Positions 6,775 through 16,184 are shown, counted from the stretch's first letter. The stretch: 64,000 nt of DNA from Tolypothrix sp. NIES-4075 (GCF_002218085.1 NZ_BDUC01000010.1:144038-208037); one strand, 5' to 3'. Numbers and translations are program-made. The notes: a model not told the origin generated them from the letters alone.

Positions 6775-9186
6775 TTACCGATACTTATGCTGTTCTAAAA
6801 TTTGTTGCGCTCTTGGCTTGTAAATCAAATAGAACAAAGTCTCAATGTAGCGCAATAAATCCTCCCGATTTTCCTTAGAGTTAAAGTTCCAGAAGCCATA
6901 AATCCGTGCTAATGATAGCAGCTTGGTAGTGTGAATTTTCCAGGTATAGGTGCTGTAAACTCTGTTAATACCTTGCTGGGAAATTTCATTCCAATAGTTC
7001 GGATTTTGTTCGCACTTGAGTACAAATTCGAGAATTTTCTCGGCAGTCTCTTCTAAATTTGTGGGGTTAATGTAAAAGCCATTAACTTTATTTTGGATAA
7101 TTTCCAAAGGACCACCAAACTGAGTTGCAAAAGTTGGTAATCCGGAAATCATTGCTTCCAAAATGGTCAAACCAAAAGCTTCAAATAAAGCTGGCTGGAC
7201 AAAGACACCTTGATGGTCAGCAATTACTCGGTAAACTTCACCAGATTGACCTTTAGACAAACGCACACCTAACCAACGAATCTTGCCATGAAGATTGTAT
7301 TGCTCGATGATGTTGTAGAGTTTGATAATTTCGTCGCGTTCTTCGTTATCGCCTGATTCTTCAACACGCAACTTACCGGCGATTAAAATTAAGTTGAAAT
7401 GCTCTTGCAATTCTGGACTTTTACCAAAGCATTCGGCTAAACCTGTCATGTTCTTAATGCGGTCGAGACGTGCCATTGAGAACAGCGGACGCTTGTTCGG
7501 GTCGTCGAGTGTGCCAAATATCTGTGAGGAGTCGTCTAAGGTAAAGAGCATTTCTTCAAGTCTCAGGCGATCGCTTTCTACGCGGTCTTCATGACGCGTG
7601 TAGGGGAAATAGGCATTCTCATTTACTCCCGGTGGTACTACATTAAACTTGGGACTAAAGAGTTCAATTCCATTCACCACATGATATAAATCTGGCATGG
7701 TGAAGCATTTGTAAGACTCATATTGTCCGACACTATCCGGCGTACCGACAATTTCTTGATAGGTGCTGCTGATGATGAAGTTAGCAGCATTCATCGCAAT
7801 CAAATCAGCAGTAAACTGTAAAGAAAAATGATATTTCTCTTCCAAATCATTCCAGTAAAGGTTACTGAACAAGTATTTGGACTTTTCCAAAGCGTGGGCA
7901 ATGTTACACTGCGTTACTTTCAGACGCCGCGCCAGGAGAAACGCCACCAAATTTCCATCAGTATAGTTACCCACAATTAAGTCAGGTTTACCTTGAAATT
8001 CTGCCAGCAATTCTTTTTCAGAATCAATCGCGAAAGTTTCTAGATAAGGCCAAAACTCAAATCGAGAAATCCAGTTTTGCGTCATGTTGGGATTAAATTC
8101 CCGCAGAGGTACGCGCAAAATCCAGGCATTTTCGGTGCCATAAACTTTTTCTAAACGTTGGTTACAAAGAGTGCCATCACTGTTGGGTATTAAGCGAGTG
8201 AGGATAATTACTTTTGGCTCAACATTGAGTTTTTCTAAACCAGCTAAAATGGCATCTTCTTGTAACTGCTGTTCGAGAGTTTTTGCTTGGTCGAGGACGT
8301 AAACTACCTGACCACCAGTATCGGGACGTCCTAAAACTCCTTCTTGTCCAAACCAACCGTGAGCCGACACCAAGACGATTTTAAAAATCATCGGGATGCG
8401 AGAGATAAAGGCTTCTAGGGTTTGGGGGTCGGGAGAGTCGATTAATTCATCGAGAATTTCTAAGGTTTCGCGCACCCTAGAAGCGGTGTTACCCCAACCC
8501 GGTTCAAAGCCCATCATTTGCAATTGAAACCGGAATTCTTCGTAGGGTTCATCATTTGGGCGATCGCTTACAAATCCGATAGCTTTCTTAACTTGTTCGG
8601 AAAGTTGCTGCTGTGTTTGAATGTTGTTATTGATCAGCAGTTGGATACCGTTGTATTGGTGCAAGCGCAGAAAATTAAACAAGCCTTCTAGCCATTGCTT
8701 CGGGTCTTGGAACAACTTGCTGGAGAGATAACGGTTGAGGTACTGCACCCCTTTGCCAATATTTTTCGGGTCGCGAATTGTCGGGGTGTAATCGTAAAAT
8801 GGACCGAAATCCAATTCTAGCAGGTCGCCTTCTTGGGGATGAAATCGGTTTACTAGGCGATCGCGCAGATCCAAAAGTTCGTCCACCGATATCGATTCCA
8901 CACTCAAGTCTTCCGTCAGCCGATAAACTTCTTGACTGGCTATTTTTGGGCGAAAAATGAAACAGAGATTTGTATTATCCTGAATAATTTCCTGAGTATA
9001 GTAAATTAGTTTGCCTAAGAGCGAAAAAGGCTGCTCTTTCTGGTATTTAGAGCAAAATTCACTGTACACATTCAGGATGTCATTCCGCAGCAAATACCCC
9101 TTTTCTTGGCTGCGTAACTCGCTAATAAACGAACGCAAATCGCTTTTTTCTTCGCTGTTCAAGACTGCATGAATCAATTCAGACAT
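6775..9186 (-). CDS. susA: Sucrose synthase
   Basis: This GT-B glycosyltransferase reversibly makes sucrose from UDP- or ADP-glucose and fructose, in vivo mainly cleaving sucrose. The 803-residue length matches cyanobacterial and plant enzymes (about 805). The N-terminal regulatory part (1-270) precedes the catalytic domain, which opens with the conserved SAHGWFGQEGVLGRPDTGGQ (about 274-295). The nucleotide-sugar site with its E-x7-E motif (FEAFGLTILEAM) lies near 670-680. The gene is monocistronic with a long upstream spacer. In filamentous nitrogen-fixing cyanobacteria SusA controls sucrose breakdown in vegetative cells, which is established for Anabaena and inferred here. Confidence 0.96.
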   Translation of the reverse strand: MSELIHAVLNSEEKSDLRSFISELRSQEKGYLLRNDILNVYSEFCSKYQKEQPFSLLGKLIYYTQEIIQDNTNLCFIFRPKIASQEVYRLTEDLSVESISVDELLDLRDRLVNRFHPQEGDLLELDFGPFYDYTPTIRDPKNIGKGVQYLNRYLSSKLFQDPKQWLEGLFNFLRLHQYNGIQLLINNNIQTQQQLSEQVKKAIGFVSDRPNDEPYEEFRFQLQMMGFEPGWGNTASRVRETLEILDELIDSPDPQTLEAFISRIPMIFKIVLVSAHGWFGQEGVLGRPDTGGQVVYVLDQAKTLEQQLQEDAILAGLEKLNVEPKVIILTRLIPNSDGTLCNQRLEKVYGTENAWILRVPLREFNPNMTQNWISRFEFWPYLETFAIDSEKELLAEFQGKPDLIVGNYTDGNLVAFLLARRLKVTQCNIAHALEKSKYLFSNLYWNDLEEKYHFSLQFTADLIAMNAANFIISSTYQEIVGTPDSVGQYESYKCFTMPDLYHVVNGIELFSPKFNVVPPGVNENAYFPYTRHEDRVESDRLRLEEMLFTLDDSSQIFGTLDDPNKRPLFSMARLDRIKNMTGLAECFGKSPELQEHFNLILIAGKLRVEESGDNEERDEIIKLYNIIEQYNLHGKIRWLGVRLSKGQSGEVYRVIADHQGVFVQPALFEAFGLTILEAMISGLPTFATQFGGPLEIIQNKVNGFYINPTNLEETAEKILEFVLKCEQNPNYWNEISQQGINRVYSTYTWKIHTTKLLSLARIYGFWNFNSKENREDLLRYIETLFYLIYKPRAQQILEQHKYR

Positions 9187-9847
9187 GGGAACCCCACTTA
9201 TCGATTTTTGATTTTAGCTTTTGTTTAGATTTTGACTGGATAATGTCTAAAAAGTCAAAAAAAGCAACATCAAGGCAAAAAAAAGCAGATTTTTCCTTTT
9301 TACTTTGACCTTTTCTGTTTACCCATCAATTTCATCTCCTTTCTACGCATATCTTATTGCTGAACAAATTTCCCTCTAACTAAAGACGTACAATTTGAGA
9401 TTTTTTCATGTCGATGAAAAATTTTCTCAGTGTCAAGTAACCCCAGGGCTATTTTGGAGATACCGACAACCAGAAATTTTTGTGATTAGGTGTAACAATT
9501 ATCAAGTTAGATTTATAACGTGCTTGCCACAATTTTGCAAGCTTATTTACTACCGATTAACAAGCATTGTTAATTTGAGGCTCAACTAAATTTTAATAGT
9601 TGATATTGCTGGGTATTAATGCTTATTTTTATACTATAGTGCAGAAAAGCTATTTTCAATCATTCACAGGATTTATGAGAGAAGGATTAATTTTTGTCAA
9701 CAACAAAAATTAATTGTTTGCAAGTAAATATACTCAAAAAGTTTAATTTAAATGAATTAAAATCAACTTTTGGATGTTAACTAGAAAATGCCTGATTCAA
9801 TGTGTTTATAATTTCAGCATAAAGTCGTAGAAATCAGGTTGTTTCAT
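9187..9847. other. Upstream region of susA and of a small membrane peptide gene
   Basis: AT-rich, about 660 bases. It must contain the promoters of susA (minus) and of the 37-residue peptide gene (plus). No coding motif was recognised; a 64-codon open frame at 9395-9589 has no features of a real gene. Confidence 0.4.
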
Positions 9848-9961
9848 ATGGCTACAAATACACAAAAAGCAACATCTGACCACAGCGTAGGCAACATAGT
9901 TATTATGTCCTTGCTTGCCTTCTGTGGGTTGACCGTCATCTTTCTGCTTGGTCTTTTTTAA
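9848..9961 (+). CDS. 37-residue single-membrane-span peptide
   Basis: ATG to TAA encodes a polar N-terminus (MATNTQKATSDHSVGN) followed by one hydrophobic helix (IVIMSLLAFCGLTVIFLLGL, residues 17-36) and a stop right after it. This is the layout of small thylakoid or respiratory-complex subunits, but the sequence is none of the known PsbX/Y/N, PetG/L/M/N, PsaM/X or Psb30 peptides I can compare it with. It is isolated between susA and the antiporter gene. A hairpin at 10237-10258 could end its transcript. The start has no clear Shine-Dalgarno. It could be a chance frame, but the clean TM architecture argues for a gene. Confidence 0.55.
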   Translation: MATNTQKATSDHSVGNIVIMSLLAFCGLTVIFLLGLF

Positions 9962-10327
9962 CTAGAATAGGACTTACGCAAAAAGTATATGTAGGGTCCG
10001 GCTTATTAGGGTGTGGATTTTCCTCCCCTAATATTGCCGTTGCGTTATGGCAGAACGCAAGAGCGCACCGCACTCTTATCGTAAAAACGATGCGTTAGCC
10101 TAACGGCATAACACACCCTACTAGCTACTAGCTAATCGCGGGCTTCCCTTCGGGACGCTGCGCGAACGTTCATGTAGCCCCAGGCTTTCAGCCGGAAGGC
10201 GGTATATATTTACACCCAAAATTTCCCTAAACAAAAAGCGATGCCGTCAGACATCGCTATTGATATTTAACTAATTTTTTTGTAGGGTAGTAATTTTTAA
10301 TTTCCTCGTAGGGAGTTGACGTTATAA
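9962..10327. repeat. Block of dispersed cyanobacterial repeats
   Basis: It contains an imperfect inverted element bounded by AGGGTGTG (left) and ACACACCCT (right, near 10119), a GC-rich CTTCGGGACGCTGCGCGAACG word at about 10150-10168, and a small hairpin AGCGATG/CATCGCT at 10237-10258. No gene is seen. Confidence 0.55.
10237..10258. terminator. Small hairpin, possible terminator
   Basis: Seven-base perfect arms AGCGATG and CATCGCT with an 8-base loop. On the plus strand it is followed within 20 bases by a T-rich stretch, so it may end the transcript of the 37-residue peptide gene; on the minus strand it follows the antiporter gene. The T-tract is not immediate. Confidence 0.35.
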
Positions 10328-11410
10328 CTAACCCATGCCATCGATTACGGGATGAAAGTAGAAAGCGAACCCTAACACTGTATAAGCGGCTAATAGTAAT
10401 GTGCCTTCTAGCCAATTAGATTTTCCATCAGAACTAATAGAATTTGCAATTAACACCGATACAGCCACAGCCACTAATTCAAAGGGATTAAAATTTAAAT
10501 CCATTGGCTGACCGAATATTCGCCCTGCTACCACTAAAACAGGAGCGACAAATAAAGCAATCTGCATACTCGATCCCACAGCCACGGAAACAGAAAGATC
10601 CATCTTATCTTTCATTGCCACGGTAACTGCGGTAGCATGTTCAGCGGCGTTACCGACGATGGGAACCAAAATCACCCCTGTAAACAGTGGTGTCAAACCT
10701 AGCTGGGATGTGGCTACTTCTAAAGAATCTACCAGCATTTCTGACTCAAGCGCCACTAATAGAGTACACGCTAGAAGCACTCCACTCCACAACCAAACAT
10801 TGGGCTTGGTATGAATTTCCTCAGACTCGACTAAACCGACCTCATAAAGATAAGCGTGGGTTTTCATCGAAAATAGCAACGTCAAAGCGTAAACCACGAT
10901 TAATACTATTGCCACCGCAAGCGAAAAATTTTCTACGGTTTGTTGACTAATTCCAACAGAAGTTACGTTCATCGCTGTTGGCAGCAAAATCGCAATCACT
11001 GCCAAATTCATCGAAGCAGCATTTACCCGCGCTACAATTGGCTGAAATGTCTGTTCTTTGTAGCGAAGTCCTCCCAACAGCATAGAAAGACCCATCACAA
11101 GTAGTAAGTTGCCAATAATCGAGCCGGTTATACTGGCTTTGACTACATTTACCAACCCAGCTTTTAGGGCAATTAAAGCAATGATCAATTCTGTGGCGTT
11201 ACCAAAGGTGGCGTTTAATAATCCTCCTAGCGTTGGACCAACTACCACAGCAATTTCTTCTGTAGCTGTACCCATCCAAGCTGCTAACGGCAAAATCGCT
11301 AGTGCAGCGGTGATGAAAACTATCAACTCTCCCCACTTGAAAAATTCCGCTGCTAAGGAAACGGGGATAAACAATAACAGAACGAGAAAGAGAATGTTTT
11401 TACCGGACAT
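10328..11410 (-). CDS. cax: Calcium/proton antiporter (CAX, CaCA superfamily)
   Basis: A 360-residue inner-membrane protein with about 11 hydrophobic segments. It has two inverted halves, each with the exchanger signature: FGNATELIIALIALKAG near residues 70-86 and GNAAEHATAVTVAMK near 253-267. The acidic residues in these motifs form the cation site. Established CAX proteins exchange cytosolic Ca2+ for H+; other divalent metals are possible. Length is normal. It is monocistronic; the spacer upstream carries several dispersed repeats. Confidence 0.93.
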   Translation of the reverse strand: MSGKNILFLVLLLFIPVSLAAEFFKWGELIVFITAALAILPLAAWMGTATEEIAVVVGPTLGGLLNATFGNATELIIALIALKAGLVNVVKASITGSIIGNLLLVMGLSMLLGGLRYKEQTFQPIVARVNAASMNLAVIAILLPTAMNVTSVGISQQTVENFSLAVAIVLIVVYALTLLFSMKTHAYLYEVGLVESEEIHTKPNVWLWSGVLLACTLLVALESEMLVDSLEVATSQLGLTPLFTGVILVPIVGNAAEHATAVTVAMKDKMDLSVSVAVGSSMQIALFVAPVLVVAGRIFGQPMDLNFNPFELVAVAVSVLIANSISSDGKSNWLEGTLLLAAYTVLGFAFYFHPVIDGMG

Positions 11411-12032
11411 TTGTTACCTAAATTCTAGGGGATCAATGAAAATAGTTGGTTGTGAGTTGTTGGTTGATAGTTGATAGTTGATGGTTGATGGTTGATAGTT
11501 GGAGCGTTGACGGTTAACAGTCAACAGTTATCCACTAACCACTAACATTGTACAGACGCGATTAATCGCGTCTCTACCACCATCCACTTCCAAAGACTAG
11601 ACTCTAGGATACTCTCTACCCTGCGGTAGAACGGCTTAGAGATTCTACTGTTTGCACTTTTTGGCTAGATATGTAAAATGAAATTGCAATTTGTGCAGCT
11701 TTGGCAATCTTTCGTTACAAATCTATCAATTTAAGCCCGAATACTACACCAAAAATGGGGTTTAATATATTAAAAGACAATTAAGTTTTTTCGGGCTGCA
11801 AACCAAATAACCCGTTAACTAAGGCTTTTGACAATGGATAATTCATTCATGCCTGCGGTTCGGCTGAAGTTTGAGAAAGCAGATGACCCGCAAGACTAAA
11901 GCAAGATGTGAAAAATTAGCAAGTTTTCTCATAGTTGTTTATACCGAGCGAAGCCAAGATGGCGCGGTAACGATTTTTGCATAGATATTCGATAGCACAA
12001 TTGTAATTTTTAGTGATTCAGGATAAAGATAC
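11411..12032. other. Repeat-rich divergent spacer between cax and the GH57 gene
   Basis: The spacer has tandem TTGATGG/TTGATAG heptamers at about 11455-11500 mirrored by TCAACAG/ccactaac units, then a 28-base GACGCG palindrome (11550-11577), then about 450 bases of AT-rich sequence with no recognisable gene or RNA. It must hold two divergent promoters. Confidence 0.5.
11550..11577. repeat. GAGACGCG palindrome, intergenic copy
   Basis: GTACAGACGCGATTAATCGCGTCTCTAC is an almost perfect 28-base palindrome. The same unit lies inside the GH57 gene (12774-12801) and at 16324-16351, with variants at 43061-43088, 40141-40168, 51785-51815 and 61131-61161. Confidence 0.85.
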
Positions 12033-14714
12033 ATGACTTCAGCTGCTGAAATGCCGGCTAGTGCTGGCTCATCGATGTCAAACGAAAGTACTGCATACAC
12101 CCAGCAACCCGACCCGTTGAGAACGGCTAGCGGTGTTTACGTAGCTGTACACGGTCATTTTTACCAACCGCCACGGGAAAACCCTTATTTGGATGCGATT
12201 GAGCGCCAACCTGGAGCCGCACCTTTCCATGACTGGAATGAGCGGATTCACTGGGAATGTTACCGCCCAAATGCCTTTGCCAGAGTGTTAAACAACCGAG
12301 GTGAAGTGCTGGGGATCGTGAATAATTACGAGTATTTCAGCTTTAATATTGGACCTACGTTGATGTCGTGGCTAGAACGCCATGATGTGGAGGTTTATCA
12401 ACGGATTTTAGAGGCAGATCGGAAAAGTTGCGATCGCCTAAACGGTCATGGCAATGCGATCGCGCAAGTATACAATCACATCATCATGCCTCTCGCCAAC
12501 GACCGCGACAAACAAACCCAAATCCATTGGGGTAAAGAAGACTTCCGATCCCGCTTTGGACGCGATCCCGAAGGTATGTGGCTAGCGGAAGCTGCCGTAG
12601 ACTACGCAACTCTAGAAGCTTTAGTTGCTGAAGGCATTCGCTTTATCGTCCTCGCACCTTCTCAAGCACAACGTTGTCGTCCTTTACCAAATAACAAGAA
12701 TCCGCACCCGGAATGGCACGAAGTCGGCGGCGCTCAAATTGATTCTACCCGCCCATATCGTTGTTATTTGAAAGTAGAGACGCGATTAATCGCGTCTGTA
12801 CAGGAGGGGGAAAATGACGATCGCCCATACATTGATATCTTTTTCTACGATGGTCCGATATCGCGGGATATGGGTTTTAGTGATGTGGTTTACAATTCCA
12901 GTCACTTTACAGGACGCATCGGTTCAGCGGTGCGCGGGGATCATCGTCCAGCACAGTTGATTTCTGTAGCGACGGATGGGGAAACCTTTGGACATCACAA
13001 GAAAGGAACTGAGAAAACTCTCGCTTACGCATTCATCGAAGAATTTCCCCGTCAAGGTTGGACAGTAACGAACTTTGCCCACTACCTCAGCTTAGAAGCG
13101 CCGACTTGGGAAGTCGAATTAAAGCCTGTCACGGCATGGAGTTGCGCCCACGGTGTCGATAGATGGCAAGATGATTGCGGTTGTGGTGGTGAAGGTGGAG
13201 TATGGCATCAAAAATGGCGGCGTCCGTTGCGAGATGCTTTAAATTGGCTGCGCGATCGCTTAATTGAGGTGTATGACGAATATGGCAGACAGCTTTTTAG
13301 CGATCCCTGGCAAGCGAGAAATGAATATATCGAGGTGATGCGCGATCGCTCTCCAGCGAATATTAACAAATTCCTCAACCGCCATCAAACTCACAAACTA
13401 ACAGCCGCCGAACAAGTAGACGCATTACGACTTTTAGAAATGCAGCGTCATGCTTTGCTGATGTTCACCAGTTGCGGTTGGTTTTTTGAAGAAATTTCCC
13501 GCCCAGAGGGAACGCAGATTATGCGCTATGCGGCGCGGGCGATGGAATTGGCGGGAGATGTGGCGGGTGTACAGTTAGAAAAAGGCTTTGTCAAACGCCT
13601 TGGTTTAGCCCCCAGTAATGTTGATATATTCAAGCATGGTGGGGAAATTTATCGCCAATTGGTGCTAACGGCGCAAGTGGGTTTTAAGCAAGTTGCCGCA
13701 CATTACGCGATTACTTCATTATTTGGGAATGGCGATCGCAAACCGACAGAAACCCATAATTCTGCAAGTAAGCTGCCGCATCCTTACCAAAAGCGAGTTT
13801 ATTGCTACACCGCAAATGAGTTAGATTACCAAATGCAACGCCTGGGATCGCTAACTTTGGCAATGGGACAAGTAAAGCTAGTGTCAGAAATTACTTGGGA
13901 AAGCGAACATTTAGTTTTTGCTGTGCTGCATTTAGGAGGCTGGGATTTTCATTGCTGCATTCAACCGTTTGAGGGCAGACGTAGTTACAGCCAGTTAAAA
14001 GAAAAGCTGTTTGCAGCGCTAGAACAAGCGAGTGCGGCGCATACAATCTTGGCGATGACGCAGTTGTTTGGCGAGGAGCCTTTCAACTTGCAGAATTTAT
14101 TCGCTGAGGAACGCCATCGAATTATGCGGTTGTTGAGTCAGGAAACACTGACACGTTTAAATGAGCTTTATACTCAAACGTACCGGGATAATTACGGAGT
14201 GATGATGGCATTCCACCGGGATCAACTGGAAGTACCGCAAGAGTTGCAGGTAGCAGCAGAGATTGCCTTAGGGCATCGGTGTATGATGACATTGCGATCG
14301 CTTGAGCAAGACATCGCCGAGCCGCAACAAAGCGCGAATCATCTGGTAGAATTGGAGGCGATCGCCAAAGAAGCAAAACATCTGCATTGTCGGTTGAACA
14401 TTCACGACGGCAAGGTGATGTTAGAGCAATTGATTTTGCGATCGCTTTGGCAATTATTGCACGATCCCAACGGCACATTCGATGCAGATATCCAACGCTT
14501 GGAAAGGTTGATAGATATCGGCTATCAGATGAACATCGGCATCTCTCTGGAGCGATCCCAGGAATTATACTTTAGCTGTCTGCACAGTCAAATATTACCG
14601 CATTGTGCGGCTGCGGTGGCTAGTGGGAAAGATACTCATCAGTGTCGGCATTTGTTGAAGTTGGGACAAAAGTTAGCTGTTGATGTTAGTCCTTGGTTGG
14701 GTCAATTAGGATAA
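12033..14714 (+). CDS. Glycoside hydrolase family 57 / DUF3536 protein
   Basis: The 893-residue cytoplasmic protein has an N-terminal GH57 barrel (about 35-370; HGHFYQPPRENPYLDAIE is the first family motif) and a long DUF3536 C-terminal region. E186 in MWLAEAAVD is the likely nucleophile of motif 3, and VATDGETFGHH is a further conserved barrel motif. GH57 members act on alpha-glucans (amylases, branching enzymes, amylopullulanases). The exact substrate of the DUF3536 type is not established; glycogen metabolism is the likely field. Residues 248-257 (VETRLIASVQ) are encoded by a dispersed palindrome and look like an in-frame insertion in a loop. No signal peptide is present. The gene is monocistronic with no close neighbours on its strand. 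Confidence 0.88.
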   Translation: MTSAAEMPASAGSSMSNESTAYTQQPDPLRTASGVYVAVHGHFYQPPRENPYLDAIERQPGAAPFHDWNERIHWECYRPNAFARVLNNRGEVLGIVNNYEYFSFNIGPTLMSWLERHDVEVYQRILEADRKSCDRLNGHGNAIAQVYNHIIMPLANDRDKQTQIHWGKEDFRSRFGRDPEGMWLAEAAVDYATLEALVAEGIRFIVLAPSQAQRCRPLPNNKNPHPEWHEVGGAQIDSTRPYRCYLKVETRLIASVQEGENDDRPYIDIFFYDGPISRDMGFSDVVYNSSHFTGRIGSAVRGDHRPAQLISVATDGETFGHHKKGTEKTLAYAFIEEFPRQGWTVTNFAHYLSLEAPTWEVELKPVTAWSCAHGVDRWQDDCGCGGEGGVWHQKWRRPLRDALNWLRDRLIEVYDEYGRQLFSDPWQARNEYIEVMRDRSPANINKFLNRHQTHKLTAAEQVDALRLLEMQRHALLMFTSCGWFFEEISRPEGTQIMRYAARAMELAGDVAGVQLEKGFVKRLGLAPSNVDIFKHGGEIYRQLVLTAQVGFKQVAAHYAITSLFGNGDRKPTETHNSASKLPHPYQKRVYCYTANELDYQMQRLGSLTLAMGQVKLVSEITWESEHLVFAVLHLGGWDFHCCIQPFEGRRSYSQLKEKLFAALEQASAAHTILAMTQLFGEEPFNLQNLFAEERHRIMRLLSQETLTRLNELYTQTYRDNYGVMMAFHRDQLEVPQELQVAAEIALGHRCMMTLRSLEQDIAEPQQSANHLVELEAIAKEAKHLHCRLNIHDGKVMLEQLILRSLWQLLHDPNGTFDADIQRLERLIDIGYQMNIGISLERSQELYFSCLHSQILPHCAAAVASGKDTHQCRHLLKLGQKLAVDVSPWLGQLG
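12774..12801. repeat. GAGACGCG palindrome inside the GH57 gene
   Basis: This 28-base palindrome matches the intergenic copies at 11550 and 16324. It is read in frame as VETRLIASVQ between CYLK and EGENDDRPYIDIFF, and does not break the gene. Confidence 0.9.
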
Positions 14715-14721
14715 TCTGCTA

Positions 14722-16000
14722 TATAAATCCTAGACTTGTCTAGACATTTACTTCTTACTTCAACGGGAGCATGGGAGCGGCTATCCCTCAGCAAGCTTTC
14801 ACGCTTTAGCCAAACGTGATACGCCAGGTGCTTTAACGCGGGGGAACCCGCGCAACGCACTGGCTCAAATTTATCGCGGCGTTTAAATCTCTATCTATGG
14901 AATAACCACAACTGCTACAGTTATAAGTTCTTTCCTTTAGTGGCATATCCTGGATATGTCCACAATTAGAACAGGTTTTACTAGACGGGAACCAACGACT
15001 AGCTATTATGATTTCACAGCCAAACTTCTTAGCTTTGTATTCCAACTGGCGCTTAAACTCATGAAACCCACAATCAGCAATTACTTGAGCCAACTTGTGA
15101 TTCGCTAGCATCCCGGAAATATCTAAATCTTCTACTACAATATAAGCGTGGTTTTTGCATAAGTAAGTAGTGATTTGATGGATCGTATTATTTCTGAGAT
15201 TCGCTACCTTGGCATGATGTTTTGCTAGTTGAATTTTACATGATTGTCTATTGTTTGAACCTTTACTTTTTCTGGCAAAATTTCGTGATAATCGGCGAAG
15301 CTTATCAAGGTGCGTCTTGTAATGTTTAGGGTTAGGAAACACAACTCCAGTAGAGAGTGTAGCCAATTCATTAACACCTAAATCAACGCCGACAACATCG
15401 TGTTGCTTTACAGTTGGTTCATGATTTTGTTCATACGCAAAAGCAATAAACCAACTGTCAGCCGTGCGAGATATTGTGATTGATTTACAAGTGGTATGAG
15501 GCAAACCTTCATAGGTTTTCACCCATCCAATGGTCGGGAGTTTAATTGACCTACCACCTACTGGAATAGGTTTGCCACCAGCATCAATAGTAAAAGAGTC
15601 GTGGTGTCCTTTTTTCTTGAAATTAGGATAACCACCTTGACCACTAAAGAAGTTAGAGAAAGCATCACCTAAATTATCAAAAGCATATTGAGTTATTTTC
15701 TGACAAATCCCTTTTTCTTTAATCCATGTAAACTCAGGTTTTACGTGATTGTTAAAGAATTTCTTCAGAATGTATTTGTTAGGCTTTAATCCATATGAAT
15801 AAAGTTCTTTCCAAGTAGCCAGTCCCCAGTTATAGGTAAAGCGGGCAATGCCTGCATGTTTACTCATCACTGTTTCTTGACTTTTACTTAGTTTTAACTT
15901 TGTCTTGATGGATAAAAGCATGGTTACTGAGTTTGTCGAAGTATTGATTCGACCTTCAATCTGTGCTACTAATGTTAATATACTAACATATAATTCCTAA
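14722..16000 (-). mobile_element. IS200/IS605-type element with TnpB only (boundaries approximate)
   Basis: A tnpB gene without any tnpA transposase is flanked by hairpin-forming ends. At the 3' side GCGGGTTCCCCCGC overlaps the stop codon and is followed by about 100 bases of structured sequence (candidate guide RNA and right end). At the 5' side the near-palindrome ATGTTAATATACTAACAT lies at 15972-15989. No target duplications are expected for this class, so exact ends cannot be fixed from one sequence. The element is probably immobile without a TnpA in trans. Confidence 0.6.
14833..15921 (-). CDS. tnpB: RNA-guided endonuclease TnpB (IS200/IS605 family)
   Basis: The 362-residue protein has an N-terminal OrfB helix-turn-helix/REC part and a RuvC nuclease with all three acidic motifs: D180 (VVGVDLGVNELA), E264 (IVVEDLDISG) and the DRDLNAAIN motif at 343-351. 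A four-cysteine zinc finger (C317, C320, C335, C338) sits between the last two motifs. TnpB enzymes are guided by an RNA (omega RNA) made from the transposon right end and cut donor-site DNA, aiding element retention. The protein ends within the GC hairpin of the right end (RVPPR-stop). It appears full length and intact. tnpA is absent, and a divergent 59-codon gene lies just upstream. Confidence 0.93.
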   Translation of the reverse strand: MLLSIKTKLKLSKSQETVMSKHAGIARFTYNWGLATWKELYSYGLKPNKYILKKFFNNHVKPEFTWIKEKGICQKITQYAFDNLGDAFSNFFSGQGGYPNFKKKGHHDSFTIDAGGKPIPVGGRSIKLPTIGWVKTYEGLPHTTCKSITISRTADSWFIAFAYEQNHEPTVKQHDVVGVDLGVNELATLSTGVVFPNPKHYKTHLDKLRRLSRNFARKSKGSNNRQSCKIQLAKHHAKVANLRNNTIHQITTYLCKNHAYIVVEDLDISGMLANHKLAQVIADCGFHEFKRQLEYKAKKFGCEIIIASRWFPSSKTCSNCGHIQDMPLKERTYNCSSCGYSIDRDLNAAINLSQCVARVPPR

Positions 16001-16004
16001 GTTA

Positions 16005-16184
16005 ATGCCATTCCAGAAAAATAATAAATTAGGTGCGTTACCTTTTAATGATGAGCCTTTTGACGCATCGCCTGTGTGTTTTAAAGTAAAAAAAGGTGTT
16101 AAGGACAAACTAAAAGCCGTCCCTAACTGGCAGGAACGACTTAGAGAGTTTGTTGATAATCTGATTGAGGGTGTAGACGAATAG
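16005..16184 (+). CDS. Small TnpB-associated protein (59 residues)
   Basis: ATG to TAG encodes a hydrophilic protein starting MPFQKNNKLGALPFND. Its centre, VCFKVKKGVKDKLKAVPNWQERLREFVDNLIE, is rich in charged residues and likely helical. From memory, small proteins of this pattern (CFKV...VPxWQERLRxFV) occur next to tnpB in other cyanobacteria; this could not be checked here. It starts 83 bases from the tnpB start on the opposite strand, so the two genes share a promoter region containing a hairpin. A DNA-binding or regulatory role for the element is inference only. Confidence 0.65.
   Translation: MPFQKNNKLGALPFNDEPFDASPVCFKVKKGVKDKLKAVPNWQERLREFVDNLIEGVDE

Noticed and set aside
9395..9589. 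64-codon frame upstream of the small membrane peptide gene
   Set aside because: No conserved pattern or start signal; likely chance in the spacer.
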